This document shows positions 11,340 through 22,918 of a stretch of DNA of 64,000 nucleotides, piece after piece. The notes under the pieces are model-generated. The model was not told where the DNA came from and searched no databases. It was given only the letters and a program-made list of their open reading frames with translations. The DNA is from Liolophura sinensis (lineage: Eukaryota > Mollusca > Polyplacophora > Chitonida > Chitonidae): contig NC_088304.1 in assembly GCF_032854445.1 (NCBI RefSeq), forward strand, positions 1 to 64,000. The letters are read 5' to 3'. Each line of letters opens with the position of its first letter. The first letter of the stretch is position 1. The position numbers and the translations under genes are program-made.

Positions 11340-13840
11340 ATACATACATATATGTTACAAAAATATTTGGGGAGAAAATCTATCTCTCAAGGCATGTCTT
11401 CAATGTTGATGGGTGCAAATGTTCATTCAGATCTGGACATGATTCCTTTAATTTTACACACACACCTTTCAGACTCGACATGCTCAATCAACAATGCATA
11501 TAGATTATTCACAATAAGCAGAAGTTGGATAAAACACTTCTAAGAAAATATTTGGGGGGGAAATCTATCTCTCAAGCCATGTCTTAAATGTTGATGGGAG
11601 CAAATGTGCATTCAGGTTTGGACCTAATGCCTTACATTTTCCACACACCCATGCAGAATCAGCAATTCATGTAGATTATTCACAAACAACCAGAAGGTGG
11701 ATAAAACACTTTTAAGAAAATATTTGAAGGGGGAAACTATGTGTTATACCTGTATTTCAGTGTTGATGGGTGCAAATCTGCACTCAGATTTGTATATAAT
11801 TTCTTTAATTTTACACATACACCATTCAAAATTTACATGCTGAATCAGCAATGCATGTAGATTATTTACAAATAACCAGAATTTGGATAAAAAATTTTTA
11901 AGAAAATTTTTGTTGGGGGAAACTATGTGTCATACCTGTATTTCAATGTTGAAGGTGCAAATCTGCATACAGATTTGGATATGATTCCTTTAATTTTACG
12001 CACACACCATTCCAACTTGGCATGCTCAATCAGCAATGCATGTAGATTATTCACAAATAACTAGAAGTTGGATAAAAAAATTTTAAGAAAATATTTGTGG
12101 GGGAAATCTATTTCTCAACCTAGGCCTTTAATGTTAACGGTTCACAATGTGGGGCACTAAATTACGCCAATTAGCCCCTTCAACTCATTGCAAATTCACC
12201 AAACTCACACAGATGGTAGAAATTTGCCTTTGGTAATCACCTGTCAAAATTCAACCAATTCCATGGGTAACTAAGGCCATAATCACCCTCCAATCACTTG
12301 CCCTCATTAGACCTACTGCTTAACACAGGAGGGGAGACAACTCTGGTACAGTCGACGTTATTATTTACTCATCCACTTTTTCTTTTATTATTTCATGACA
12401 CCTTTTATTTCACACACACAACATTCAAAATTGACACGCTCAATCAGCAATGCATGTAGATTATTCTTAACTAATCAGAAGTTCTATAACCATTTGTAAA
12501 ACATTATTTGGTGCGGGAAACTATGTGTCATACCTGTATTTTAATGTTGAGGCGTGCAAATCTGCATTCAGATTTGTATACCATTCCTTTAATTTTACAC
12601 ACACACTATTCAAAACTGCCATGCTCAATCAGCAATGCATGTACATTACTCACAAAGAAACAGCAGTTCGATAAGACTTTTAGAAAAAAATTTATGGAGG
12701 GACAAGTATGTGTCCTACCTCCATTTCGAGGTTGACCGATGCAAATATGCATACAGATTTGGACACAATTTCTTTAATTTCACACACACACCATTCTAAA
12801 TTCACATGCTCAATCAGCGATGCATGTAGATTATTGACAAATAACCAGAATTTGGATAAAAAAATTTTAAGAAAATATTTGTTGGGGGAAACTATGTGTC
12901 ATACCTGTATTTCAATGTTGAGGCGTGCAAATCTGCATTCAGATTTGTATACCATTCCTTTAATTTTACACACACACTATTCAAAACTGCCATGCTCAAT
13001 CAGCAATGCATGTACATTACTCACAAAGAAACAGCAGTTCGATAAGACTTTTAGAAAAATATTTATGGAGGGACAAGTATGTGTCCTACCTCCATTTCGA
13101 GGTTGACCGATGCAAATATGCATACAGATTTGGACACAATTTCTTTAATTTCACACACACACCATTCTAAATTCACATACTCAATCAGCGATGCATGTAG
13201 ATTATTCACAAATAACCAGAATTTGGATAAAAAAATTTTAAGAAAATATTTGTTGGGGGAAACTATGTGTCATACCTGTATTTCAATGTTGAGGCGTGCA
13301 AATCTGCATTCAGATTTGTATACCATTCCTTTAATTTTACACACACACTATTCAAAACTGCCATGCTCAATCAGCAATGCATGTACATTACTCACAAAGA
13401 AACAGCAGTTCGATAAGACTTTTAGAAAAAAATTTATGGAGGGACAAGTATGTGTCCTACCTCCATTTCGAGGTTGACCGATGCAAATATGCATACAGAT
13501 TTGGACACAATTTCTTTAATTTCACACACACACCATTCTAAATTCACATGCTCAATCAGCGATGCATGTAGATTATTGACAAATAACCAGAATTTGGATA
13601 AAAAAATTTTAAGAAAATATTTGTTGGGGGAAACTATGTGTCATACCTGTATTTCAATGTTAACGGGTGAAAATCGGCAATTAGATTTGGATATGATTCC
13701 TTTAATTTCACACACACACCATTCCAACTTGGCATGCTCAATCAGCAATGCATGTAGATTATTCACAAAAAACTAGAAGTTGGATAAAACAATTTTAAGA
13801 AAATATTTGTGGGGGAAATCTATCTCTCAACCCATGCCTT
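11340..13840. repeat. Second block of the same 185/371-bp satellite
   Basis: The block resumes with diverged monomers at 11340-12148, has a foldback-arm spacer at 12150-12507, then 371-bp dimers starting near 12708, 13079 and 13450. It ends abruptly in the TATG array after 'CCATGCCTTCAA'. Copies here share variants (ACTCACAAAGAAACAGC for ACTCCCAAACAAACAGC), suggesting local homogenisation separate from the 4.4-9.2 kb block. Confidence 0.85.
12150..12507. repeat. Foldback-arm spacer inside satellite, copy 3
   Basis: A third copy of the spacer (GCACTAAATTACGCCAATTA through GGGGAGACAACTCTGG) lies between satellite blocks, somewhat more diverged than copies 1 and 2. Confidence 0.75.
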
Positions 13841-13844
13841 CAAT

Positions 13845-13972
13845 GTATGTATATATGTATTATGTATGTATGTATGTATGTATGTATGTATGTATGTATA
13901 TATGTATTATGTATGTATGTATGTATTATGTATGTATGTGTGTGTATGTATGTATGTATATATGTATTTGTG

Positions 13973-14006
<34 letters not shown>

Positions 14007-14180
14007 TTTTTGTTTGTATTTATGTATGTATGTATGTATGTATGTATGTATGTATGTATGTATGTATGTGTGTATGTATGTATGTATGTATGTATGTATG
14101 TATGTATCTATGTATGTATGTATGTATGTGTGTGTTTATGTATGTATGTATATATGTATTTGTGTATATATGTATTTGTG

Positions 14181-14231
<51 letters not shown>

Positions 14232-14300
14232 GTGTGTATGTATGTATGTATGTATGTATGTATGTATGTATATATGTATTTGTGTATATATGTATTTGTG

Positions 14301-14334
<34 letters not shown>

Positions 14335-14420
14335 TGTATGTATGTATCTATGTATGTATGTATGTATGTGTGTGTTTATGTATGTATGTATATATGTATT
14401 TGTGTATATATGTATTTGTG

Positions 14421-14454
<34 letters not shown>

Positions 14455-14470
14455 TGTATGTATGTATGTA

Positions 14471-14501
<31 letters not shown>

Positions 14502-14632
14502 ATGTAAGTGTGTATGTATGTATGTGTGTATGTATGTATGTATGTATGTATGTATGTATCTATGTATGTATGTATGTATGTGTGTGTTTATGTATGTATG
14601 TATATATGTATTTGTGTATATATGTATTTGTG

Positions 14633-14687
<55 letters not shown>

Positions 14688-14776
14688 GTGTGTATGTATG
14701 TATGTATGTATGTATGTATGTATGTATGTATGTATGTATGTATGTATATATGTATTTGTGTATATATGTATTTGTG

Positions 14777-14810
<34 letters not shown>

Positions 14811-14888
14811 TGTATCTATGTATGTATGTATGTATGTGTGTGTTTATGTATGTATGTATATATGTATTTGTGTATATATGTATTTGTG

Positions 14889-14931
<43 letters not shown>

Positions 14932-15436
14932 GTGTGTATGTATGTATGTGTGTATGTATGTATGTGTGTATGTATGTATGTATGTATGTATGTAAGTATG
15001 TATGTATGTATGTATGTATATATGTATTTGTGTATATATGTATTTGTGTATATATGTATGTATGTATGTATGTATTTATGTATGTATGTATGTATGTATG
15101 TATGTATGTATGTATGTATGTATGTGTGTTTGTGTGTGTGTATGTATGTATGTATGTAAGTGTGTATGTATGTATGTGTGTATGTATGTATGTGTGTATG
15201 TATGTATGTATGTATGTATGTATATATGTATTTGTGTATATATGTATGTATGTATGTATAAATGTATTATGTATGTATGTATGTATGTATGTATGTATGT
15301 ATGTATGTATGTATGTGTGTGTTTATGTATGTATGTATATATGTATTTGTGTATATATGTATTTGTGTATATATGTATTTGTGTATGTATGTATGTATGT
15401 ATGTATGTATGTATGTATGTATGTATCTATGTATCT
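13845..15436. repeat. 1.6-kb TATG microsatellite with higher-order blocks
   Basis: GTAT/TATG tetramers are broken at roughly 210-255 bp intervals by a recurring cassette (CTATGTATG...TGTGTGTTTATG followed by TATATATGTATTTGTGTATA), for example near 14108, 14348, 14560 and 14815. The array therefore grew by block duplication as well as slippage. The very long frames of Met-Tyr-Val-Cys repeats (up to 383 codons) are artefacts. Confidence 0.95.
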
Positions 15437-15594
15437 ACACCAATCTAAGCGCGGTGAACGTTATTCTGCAAAAAAAATCTAACCCCCGGTTTTGGATATT
15501 TTGCGTTAGATTCGTCAATTTTTACAGAACACCCACCATGTTTGGCATGTGCGCATGTCATGCATTCCTGCTAACCCTAAACGCAGAAATCTAG

Positions 15595-15945
15595 ATATGT
15601 AAAGTTGGTGCGGAGGAGTGTAAAGTTGTGCGGAGATGTGTAATGTTGGTACCAAGCTGCGGTTAGGGTCACATCCAATCTTGTAATCTTGGTGCCGAGA
15701 TCTGTAAACCTGGTGCCGACGACCAACACTCTAAGCACCAGGTTTACAGATCTTGGCACCCTTACACATCTCCGCACCAAGTTTACAATCCTCCGTACCA
15801 CTTTACAGATCTTCGCACCTTGCTTACGCATCTCCGCACCAAAATTACAAATCTCCGCACCAAAATGAATTTGGATGTAAAGTTGGTGCGGAGGAGTGTA
15901 AACTTTGGCACGGAGGACTGTAAACTTGGTGCGGAGGGTGAAATA
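15595..15945. repeat. Subtelomeric minisatellite TGTAAAGTTGGTGCGGAG
   Basis: About ten degenerate copies, in both orientations, of a roughly 20-bp motif (GTAAAGTTGGTGCGGAGG or its complement CTCCGCACCAACTTTAC) abut the internal telomeric array. The same motif appears near the terminal telomere at 519-735, so it behaves as a telomere-associated repeat. Confidence 0.8.
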
Positions 15946-15948
15946 TCT

Positions 15949-16518
15949 CTAACCCTAACCCTAACCCTAACCCTAACCCTAACCCTAACCCTAACCCTAA
16001 CCCTAACCCTAACTAACCCTAACCCTAACCCTAACCCTAACCCTAACCCTAACCCTAACCCTAACCCTAACCCTAACCCTAACCCTAACTAACCCTAACC
16101 CTAACCCTAACCCTAACCCTAACCCTAACTAACCCTAACCCTAACCCTAACCCTAACCCTAACCCTAACCCTAACTAACCCTAACCCTAACCCTAACCCT
16201 AACCCTAACCCTAACTAACCCTAACCCTAACCCTAACCCTAACCCTAACCCTAACCCTAACCCTAACCCTAACTAACCCTAACCCTAACCCTAACCCTAA
16301 CCCTAACCCTAACCCTAACCCTAACCCTAACCCTAACCCTAACTAACCCTAACCCTAACCCTAACCTAACCCTAACCCTAACCCTAACCCTAACCCTAAC
16401 TAACCCTAACCCTAACCCTAACCCTAACTAACCCTAACCCTAACCCTAACCCTAACCCTAACTAACCCTAACCCTAACCCTAACCCTAACCCTAACCCTA
16501 ACCCTAACCCTAACCCTA

Positions 16519-16553
<35 letters not shown>

Positions 16554-16570
16554 CCCTAACCCTAACCCTA

Positions 16571-16605
<35 letters not shown>

Positions 16606-16640
16606 AAATCCTAACCCTAACCCTAACCCTAACCCTAAAC
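15949..16640. repeat. Interstitial telomeric array
   Basis: About 690 bp of CCCTAA repeats with regularly spaced CTAACTAACC variants and a few AAACCCTAA variants toward the right. It has the same orientation as the terminal array. The frame that reads Leu-Thr and Asn-Pro dipeptides across it is not a gene. Confidence 0.95.
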
Positions 16641-17030
16641 AAGCTCGCGTGGATGTTTATTCTGATATAAAACAAATGCGAAGCCATAATTTTTCTTCAC
16701 CGCCACTCTGATTGAAACATGATTTGTGAAACCCAGACGATTTAGTTACAAACTAAATATCGACCGCTCGGTGCGCAAAGAAACAAGCAAAAATCTGCGC
16801 CCTCGAAAAGTGTGATCCATATGCGGACGCCCCACTGTTTATTCCGCACGCCACATGAGCCGTGAGCACGGCCTGGCTAATAAAGAATGAAGACGAGGAG
16901 GGAGGAGCGACAGACACTGGAATTGCCCTCTTTGCAAGGCACCTGTTGTAATAGTAGACAAACATCTTCAAAATACCTATCAGTTAAACGGGCCCGATTA
17001 TATCGGTTAAACGGGCCCGATTAGGAGACA
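16641..17030. other. Non-coding, with a 22-bp tandem duplication
   Basis: No gene seen. The phrase GGTTAAACGGGCCCGATTA occurs twice in tandem at about 16983-17023, directly in front of the recombinase remnant. Confidence 0.5.
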
Positions 17031-18340
17031 ATGGCAAAAGATTTTGTGGATAAAGCAGTTACGAAAGATCCCGTTTTGCGCCTGAAACAGTCGTGGCGGA
17101 GCACAGCGAAAGAAATGCGACGGCTGTAAAGCTCTTGGAGGCTTTCAAACAATGGCTCGAAGATTTCGACGGCGGGGAGAAAACAAAATCCACCGTTCAT
17201 CAACATGTGCGGCAAGTGCTTGCTGTGTGGAGCGCTATTAGCCCGGGACACGATCTTGAAGGTTCACTGGACTCTTCTCGCGTAAATCTTGGTTGGCTCA
17301 TCAGCTTAACTGGAAAGAACTTACTGTTAGAACGATAAAAAGCTACTGGTGCAGCATGTCTTGATGGGCGGATTTTATGGCCGGTCGCGGACATGCTTCC
17401 GCGTTACAGACCAACATTCGATCTTGGACCGTGTCTCTGCGGAAAAAGGCAAATAGGCAAAAAATCGAAAAGGCGGAAGAATGTGCTGATTCTAAACTAA
17501 CACCAGAAGAAGGGGCAAAACTTGACGGATGTGAAACAATAAAATCGACAGAAGCCATTCTCGCCGATGTCATAGCGGGAGGAGCGTGACGGCCACGGAA
17601 TACAGAAACCTGCTGCAACTTTTTTTATCCGCCTTTTAATTAACACCGGGCAACGAAGTGGAGCAGTCAATATGACTGCGGCCAAACTGAAGCGCGCCAG
17701 ATGTGTGGAGGGAGACCAAATAATAAATGTGTTAGAACACAAAACGCGTAATGATGGGCCAGCCGCACTTGCCATCTCCGGGCATTTCTACCAAGAACTT
17801 CTTTTTCATCGTGAAAAATTAAGGCCCAAAACGAATCATTTGAACTTATTTGTAAAATTGGCATCGGGCCGACCTTTTTCACAATCCGAAGTATGCACGC
17901 TTTTAAACAATCGCCTCAAAGCGCTTGTTGGAAAAAAAGCTGTCCGCGACTTTATTTTGAAAAACAGTCGCAACGAGAATGTGGGAAACACACCCGCATA
18001 TGCGAGGAGAACTTGCCCGGGCGATGTTGCATCAGGAGGAAAATATTATGCACAGTCTCTCGATGGTCTCTGCGCTAGTCGTGTTGTAAAAGCCATACGG
18101 TTGTCTGTTCGCGGACTGCCGCCAAAGTCTGCCTCCATGAGGAAGAAAGAAAATAACATTTTCAACAGGCGAACTGGACGCGACCTTAGCTCTCGCAAAG
18201 ACGTGGTTGGAGAATAACCGACCTATGAGCACAAAGGAAGTCAGAGCCGCACTAAACTCACAGATGTGCATAAAAGAAGCTTTACGAGATAAAACAATAA
18301 AACAGTGGACATGGTGCGTTCGGTATACGCGGCAAACAGC
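17031..18340 (+). pseudogene. Crypton-like tyrosine recombinase remnant
   Basis: The pieces read, in three frames, as one degenerate protein of roughly 430 residues. An N-terminal segment contains FKQWLEDFDGG and QHVRQ (17093-17338). A linker includes SYWCSMSYWADFM-like sequence after repair of frame (17340-17590). A C-terminal catalytic part contains NTGQRSGAVNMT (about 17640-17675) and EHKT (about 17735). The Arg in GQRSG is the expected box A catalytic arginine of tyrosine recombinases, and GxRSGAxxNMT followed by HKT is typical of the Crypton/DIRS-like domain families common in marine invertebrates. At least two frameshifts and in-frame stops break it, and the C-terminal His-x-x-Arg/Tyr box is not clear. 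An old domesticated relative is possible but less likely. Confidence 0.7.
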
Positions 18341-18530
18341 GGTCTTTTAAAAAGGGGTCTTTCGAGAAACTTTTATAGAAACCAAGGCAAGAAGTTCCTC
18401 AAAAGATTAAGGATATATATCCCCCCCCACCCAGACCAACGTTCCCAGCTTGTAACACCTAACTAAACGTACTATCAGAGAATCCTTAAAAAACAGGGCT
18501 TTAAAAAATCCTGGGAGAAAAAAATACTTA
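18341..18530. other. Non-coding spacer
   Basis: No gene or repeat recognised. A short C-run (about 18421-18430) is the only notable feature. Confidence 0.4.
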
Positions 18531-20400
18531 TCAAAGTTCAAATTCGTAGTCCGTGAATGAGTTCCATGTCAAATAACAAATAAACAAGTATCTCAGTCGC
18601 GCTTTAATTGCAACTGTTCATAAAGGCATCATGCTGATGTAATTACCATGGCTACCTTTACGGCCCCTAGCCCCAGTTTAACCGGTATTAGATATATATA
18701 TATAGTTTGAAAATGACGAGCGTTACAGACCCTAACCGATCAGATTGTGATTCAAAAGTAACAAACCATTACGTCTTTCCCGTTAATATGTAAAGATCTC
18801 ATGCTACAAGAGGCGCCATCTATGATGTTACACGACATACAAAATAGACGGCTACACTGGGCAACCAGCGCCATCTATGTTGTTAAATACCATGTACGTG
18901 ATAGATATGTACATAAAGATAACAGCGCCGTCTATATGGTTGATCACAATGCAGATCGCCAGAGATTCTCAACGCTCTGTCCATACCTGCCAACGAGAGT
19001 GTTATACTCACTGTAAAATTTAAGAAACTTAGAATGAAGGCGTTTGATAGAGTATCCTTGACAAACTAATTTTTGAACTAGCAACTTGTGACGCAGATTA
19101 AAGTCATCACAATTAACGCAAGATCGGACAAATGCTACAAAGCGAGATATGTATACGCCATATGCAGGACCCTTTGGTATATTGCTATCTAAATAAGGAT
19201 AATTTACAATATCAAAATTGAAATTATTCCTTTTGTCGCAAAGGCGGCGTGAAAGGAGACCTTGTTCGTCTTTCTACAGATATAGATCCAAATAAGATGT
19301 ACCATCAGGACTATCTGTTGTCTCCTTTAAATCCAATGAAGGCGGATATATTTTCTTCGCGGCTTCAGCAATATGGGGATTATTTAACGCCAGTAGATCA
19401 TCAATATGCCGTTTGGTAAATGAAAAGGATCGAGCTTTAAAGATATTACTTTTAAGTAATTTCTGCATATAGTCGTATTCATATGAAAACAGGTATAGGT
19501 CTGCCAAAAGAGGCGCACAATTGGTACCCATTGGAATACCTATGCACTGTTGGTAAATGGTATCTCCGAATTTCCCACAGATGTTATTATTGAGAAATTC
19601 AAGTAATTCAATACATAATGTAACATCCCATGAGTGGTAACCTTTATAAAGAGTAGAACTAAAGAAAGCCTTATTACGTCTGACGTTAATGTAACGGTGA
19701 CCTGTTTTAGTCAATACCGACACAATTAACGACGATATTCTTTCAATAAGATCTTTCTGAGGAATCGTAATATAGAGAGTAGAGAAATCCCATGTGGATA
19801 CGTCTTTGTACGGTATATGCATATGAGCATCGAGTTGTTCTGTAAGACGTTTGGAGTTGTTAAGAATTCACATGCAGTTGACACCTGAAGTTTTTGTTAT
19901 GGCACAACAATACTTATTCCAAAATGACTTTACTTCTTGTAACGCTCTCGTAAGTAGGGTTGACAAGAGTTTGGTGGTACAGCTTCTTGAACCTGCAATA
20001 AATAGAGCCTTGTATGGGGATTTATGCATTTTAGGAAGGTATATTTATGCGCCTTTCTTAAAGAAAGGTTTTGTGTTCAATAAATAATTCCTCCAGAGTA
20101 CGTGTAGTAGCATGTAGTAGCTAATACGTGGGTGTCGTTGTAGATCTACATAGCCCTTGAACAAGAATTTGATAACAATTATTGCATATAAAAAAAATAT
20201 TGTTATAAGTCTTGTCTGCTACAGTGATGATAAATTTACTATGACGGTTAAGGAGTGTTTCTTACATAGTGGGATACTTCAGAACCTGTTTAACTGTAGG
20301 TAGAGCATCAATGTCTATACGGTGTATAGCTAAACTAACCTTCTTTTTGGCAATCTCAAGCCAGTCGTTAAGCACCGAAGAATCCACTTTCTCCCGTTTG
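18531..20400 (-). pseudogene. Penelope-like element reverse transcriptase, copy 1
   Basis: Read on the minus strand this is a Penelope-type reverse transcriptase. An upstream segment has YKALFIAGSRSCTTKLLS (near 20000), followed by FSTLYITIPQ, GIPMGTNCAPLLADLYLF (near 19500) and RHIDDLLALN, the RT core ending in IDD in place of the usual YxDD, and SYLDLYL (19275). It continues past a stop as KDEQGLLSRRLCDKR and CVNCDDFNLRHKLL (19260-18950). Breaks include a TGA where Trp is expected in 'NCMW', a TAG after SYLDLYL, and a deletion near 20035. The left 430 bp are non-coding and match copy 2 at 32288. No GIY-YIG endonuclease is visible. It is probably a dead retroelement. Confidence 0.85.
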
Positions 20401-20690
20401 GGACACCTAGCCAACCAGCCCTTGCTCTAACTGCGGAACGCCAAGCGAGGCAGCAGCAAGCACCACTTTTAACATCTATGGTATGACCCGACTTTGGGTA
20501 TGATACCAGAGGCGAACGCTCTAGCCATGAGACCACCGTAGCAGTGTCGAAAGGTGGAGTAATAATGATTGTGGTAGTCTGAACTGCTTTCTATAACACG
20601 TAAAAAATTGCGGTGTCTAAAATTCGATATGAACGCAATTATTTTCTGTCCTTTCCATTTTTTTTGACCTTACTTACGAGCAGATGGCAT
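20401..20690. other. Non-coding spacer between Penelope fragments
   Basis: Homology to the second Penelope copy stops at about 20400 (after CACTTTCTCCCGTTT). The sequence to 20690 has no recognised feature. Confidence 0.4.
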
Positions 20691-20935
20691 AAATGGCGTG
20701 TGCATTTCTTGCCTTCTAGCATTTGCTAGATACTGTGTGATATGTGACGATTTTAATCAACGTCACAAGTTATTACTGCAAGAAAGTGTGTTAAGATTAT
20801 TCCATCAAATCTGCCTTCATTTTAAGATTCTCAAATTTTATAATGAATATAATTCCCTTTCAATAAATATGGACGTAGCGTCCAGACCCTCTTGCACTCT
20901 GTTTCATGAGTCTGTTTAATTCCGCTTAACCTGAA
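20691..20935 (+). pseudogene. Penelope-like C-terminal fragment, opposite strand
   Basis: The translation contains CDDFNQRHKLLLQESVLR and LKFYNEYN, matching the CDDFNLRHKLLV and LKFYNEYN segments at the 3' end of the two minus-strand Penelope copies. It is a separate 5'-truncated insertion in the plus orientation, only about 75 codons long. Confidence 0.7.
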
Positions 20936-22564
20936 GCTTGGGGTAGTCTTTTCATCGTGTTGATATAGATCGCCACATCGGATATATAAACATGAGCAAT
21001 CAAAGGGATACTGAGATACATATCAATATTTATTATCGACATGCTATACTCTAGCATGGTACACGGATTGAATATTGATTGCATTCAGTCCTCTAGAACA
21101 TACTTTACGTCTTTCTTACTTCACTGAAATTTGTTGACTGCTTCTCCTTGCATGATTCCGTCCTGTTTTCGTTTTTAATATACTTTTAGTTCTTTGGTGG
21201 TTTATTGTTAACGTCATTTTGGTAATTGGCCTTGCGATCATTGACCTGAAACGTCCTTATTGGTTGACAGCTGGTATACGAATGTCCGTTTCGACGCATA
21301 GATTTACCCATTGATGGCGTGTACCAACAAATGACGCTGTACTTTGCAACGTTCGAATGCACTTTGCATTATATCTCTCCTGAACCATGTACGACTCGAT
21401 TCTGGTGTGTCTACAAACATTCTGGCTGGACGTGTCAAAGAGAAAGCATAATAACTTAGCTTCGTAAAATAGTAAATTATCTTTTAATAATCATTTCTTT
21501 TTATCCAGTATACAAAATGACAAGACAAACAAGCAAATTTTGAAGGAAGTTGTCAGCATGAAGTACACTACTATTATTTACCAGGTGGTCTGCTGGCGAT
21601 TGGAAAAAATACACGCTCGGTCTGCCAGCAAAGAGATGTTAAAACTGGAAGAGCACACGTTATAGACTGTACCTCGTACAACGAGAAACTAGAAAAATGA
21701 CGTTTTCATGCTTTAAATTCATTTCTTTAAGAATTCCACAACCCTTAGAGGTATGAAGCGTACAGAAGTGATGTAGGTGAGTGCACGCCTCGTACACACC
21801 TCAACTTGAAGCATTGATAATGTGTCTATATCATCGATAATATTTGAGTGGTACCGTATCTTACGTGCTTGTATACATTGGCTGTGTTTATACACACCTC
21901 AGCAACTTTTTGAATAAGTGATGATGTCAACCACCGAGAAAGTTATAAAATATGACATTACACATGATAGTTTGCTTCAATCTAAACGGTGAAAAACAAA
22001 ACACAAACTTTAACATATCTTTGAGCGGGAAGGTAGAATATAATTAAAGAAGTACACCATAGAGAGTAAGACCAGAGCAGCGACGACAACGTCATAGCTA
22101 GCAAATGGTCACATGTAACCGGTGAAATATGGTCTCTTGGAAATTTACTCACTCAGGGTTTTATTCTAATTGCTATTCACTAGACCGTCGTTACGAAAAC
22201 AAAACTGTTTTTCGAAATGCGCTAAATTTAAAATAAAACAAAGGCTTTTTCTGACCATAATGAGTTGTCTTTCATTTCACAGAAAAGAATGTATTTTTCT
22301 GCACAAGTAAAGGTTCGTTTATAAATGCCTTTTCCGTTACAGTTTTGTATAAAAAAAATCAATGTTTAGTAACTACGGAGGTGCAGTTATTATAAGTAAA
22401 CACGTAAATGTTCAAAATATACATGTGGTGGATATTTTCAATAAACACAAATAGCCTGGAGAGCATGAGTTGTGTACAGTGTAAAACATACAAGAGTGTT
22501 CACTGTTGTAAATATGTGACGTGTTTCCAAATCATGACGGGTTCCCAAATCTATAACAGATAAT
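20936..22564. other. Non-coding; two dispersed-repeat fragments
   Basis: No gene seen. About 21195-21335 belongs (reverse orientation) to a dispersed family with 'GACGC...TCCGACATTCGTA...GGGCGTTCC'. About 22040-22190 belongs to a second family (GACGACAACGTCATAGCT, AAATGGTCACATG, GGGTTTTATTCTAA). Relatives of both are scattered through 27-50 kb. Confidence 0.5.
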
Positions 22565-22918
22565 GGGCCGAATTCATAAAAGTCGTTTAAGGTGTGTGCA
22601 GTTGAAACGCGCTTATCTCTTACACGGAGGATAAAACACTATTGTTCGCGGACAGCTAAACGACTGTCTAAACGATAAGTCAGGAGCTTCGATGATCGTC
22701 CGTTCAGCTGTCCGCGGATTACTTGTGAATGAATGCCTGTCGTCTCATAGTTCGGTACGGTATGTGTGGTGTAAGACGTCATAAAAGTAAATATAATACA
22801 AATAGACAGCGGGAGTGAAACATAGTCAAACAGCGCCAACAGTGTGATGTTTGAAATATGGTCACACTAAACCGACGATACCACGCTGAATGTACTGTGC
22901 ATTTCCAATTCATCCAAA

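Noticed and set aside
4502-13776. Serial 132-residue frames with Cys and His pairs
   Set aside because: They arise from the 371-bp satellite. The unit length is not divisible by 3, so adjacent units are in different frames, and substitutions show no synonymous bias by eye.
13780-15594. Frames up to 383 codons
   Set aside because: Same TATG microsatellite artefact; every frame is open because the tetramer has no stop codon.
15820-16092. Frame ending in Leu-Thr and Asn-Pro dipeptide repeats
   Set aside because: It is the telomeric CCCTAA repeat read as codons.
19851-20087. Plus-strand frame of 78 codons
   Set aside because: Antisense shadow of the Penelope reverse transcriptase.
18531-20400. 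Hammerhead ribozyme or GIY-YIG domain in the Penelope copies
   Set aside because: I looked for CTGATGA/GAAA pairs and a GIY-YIG motif and could not identify either with confidence.
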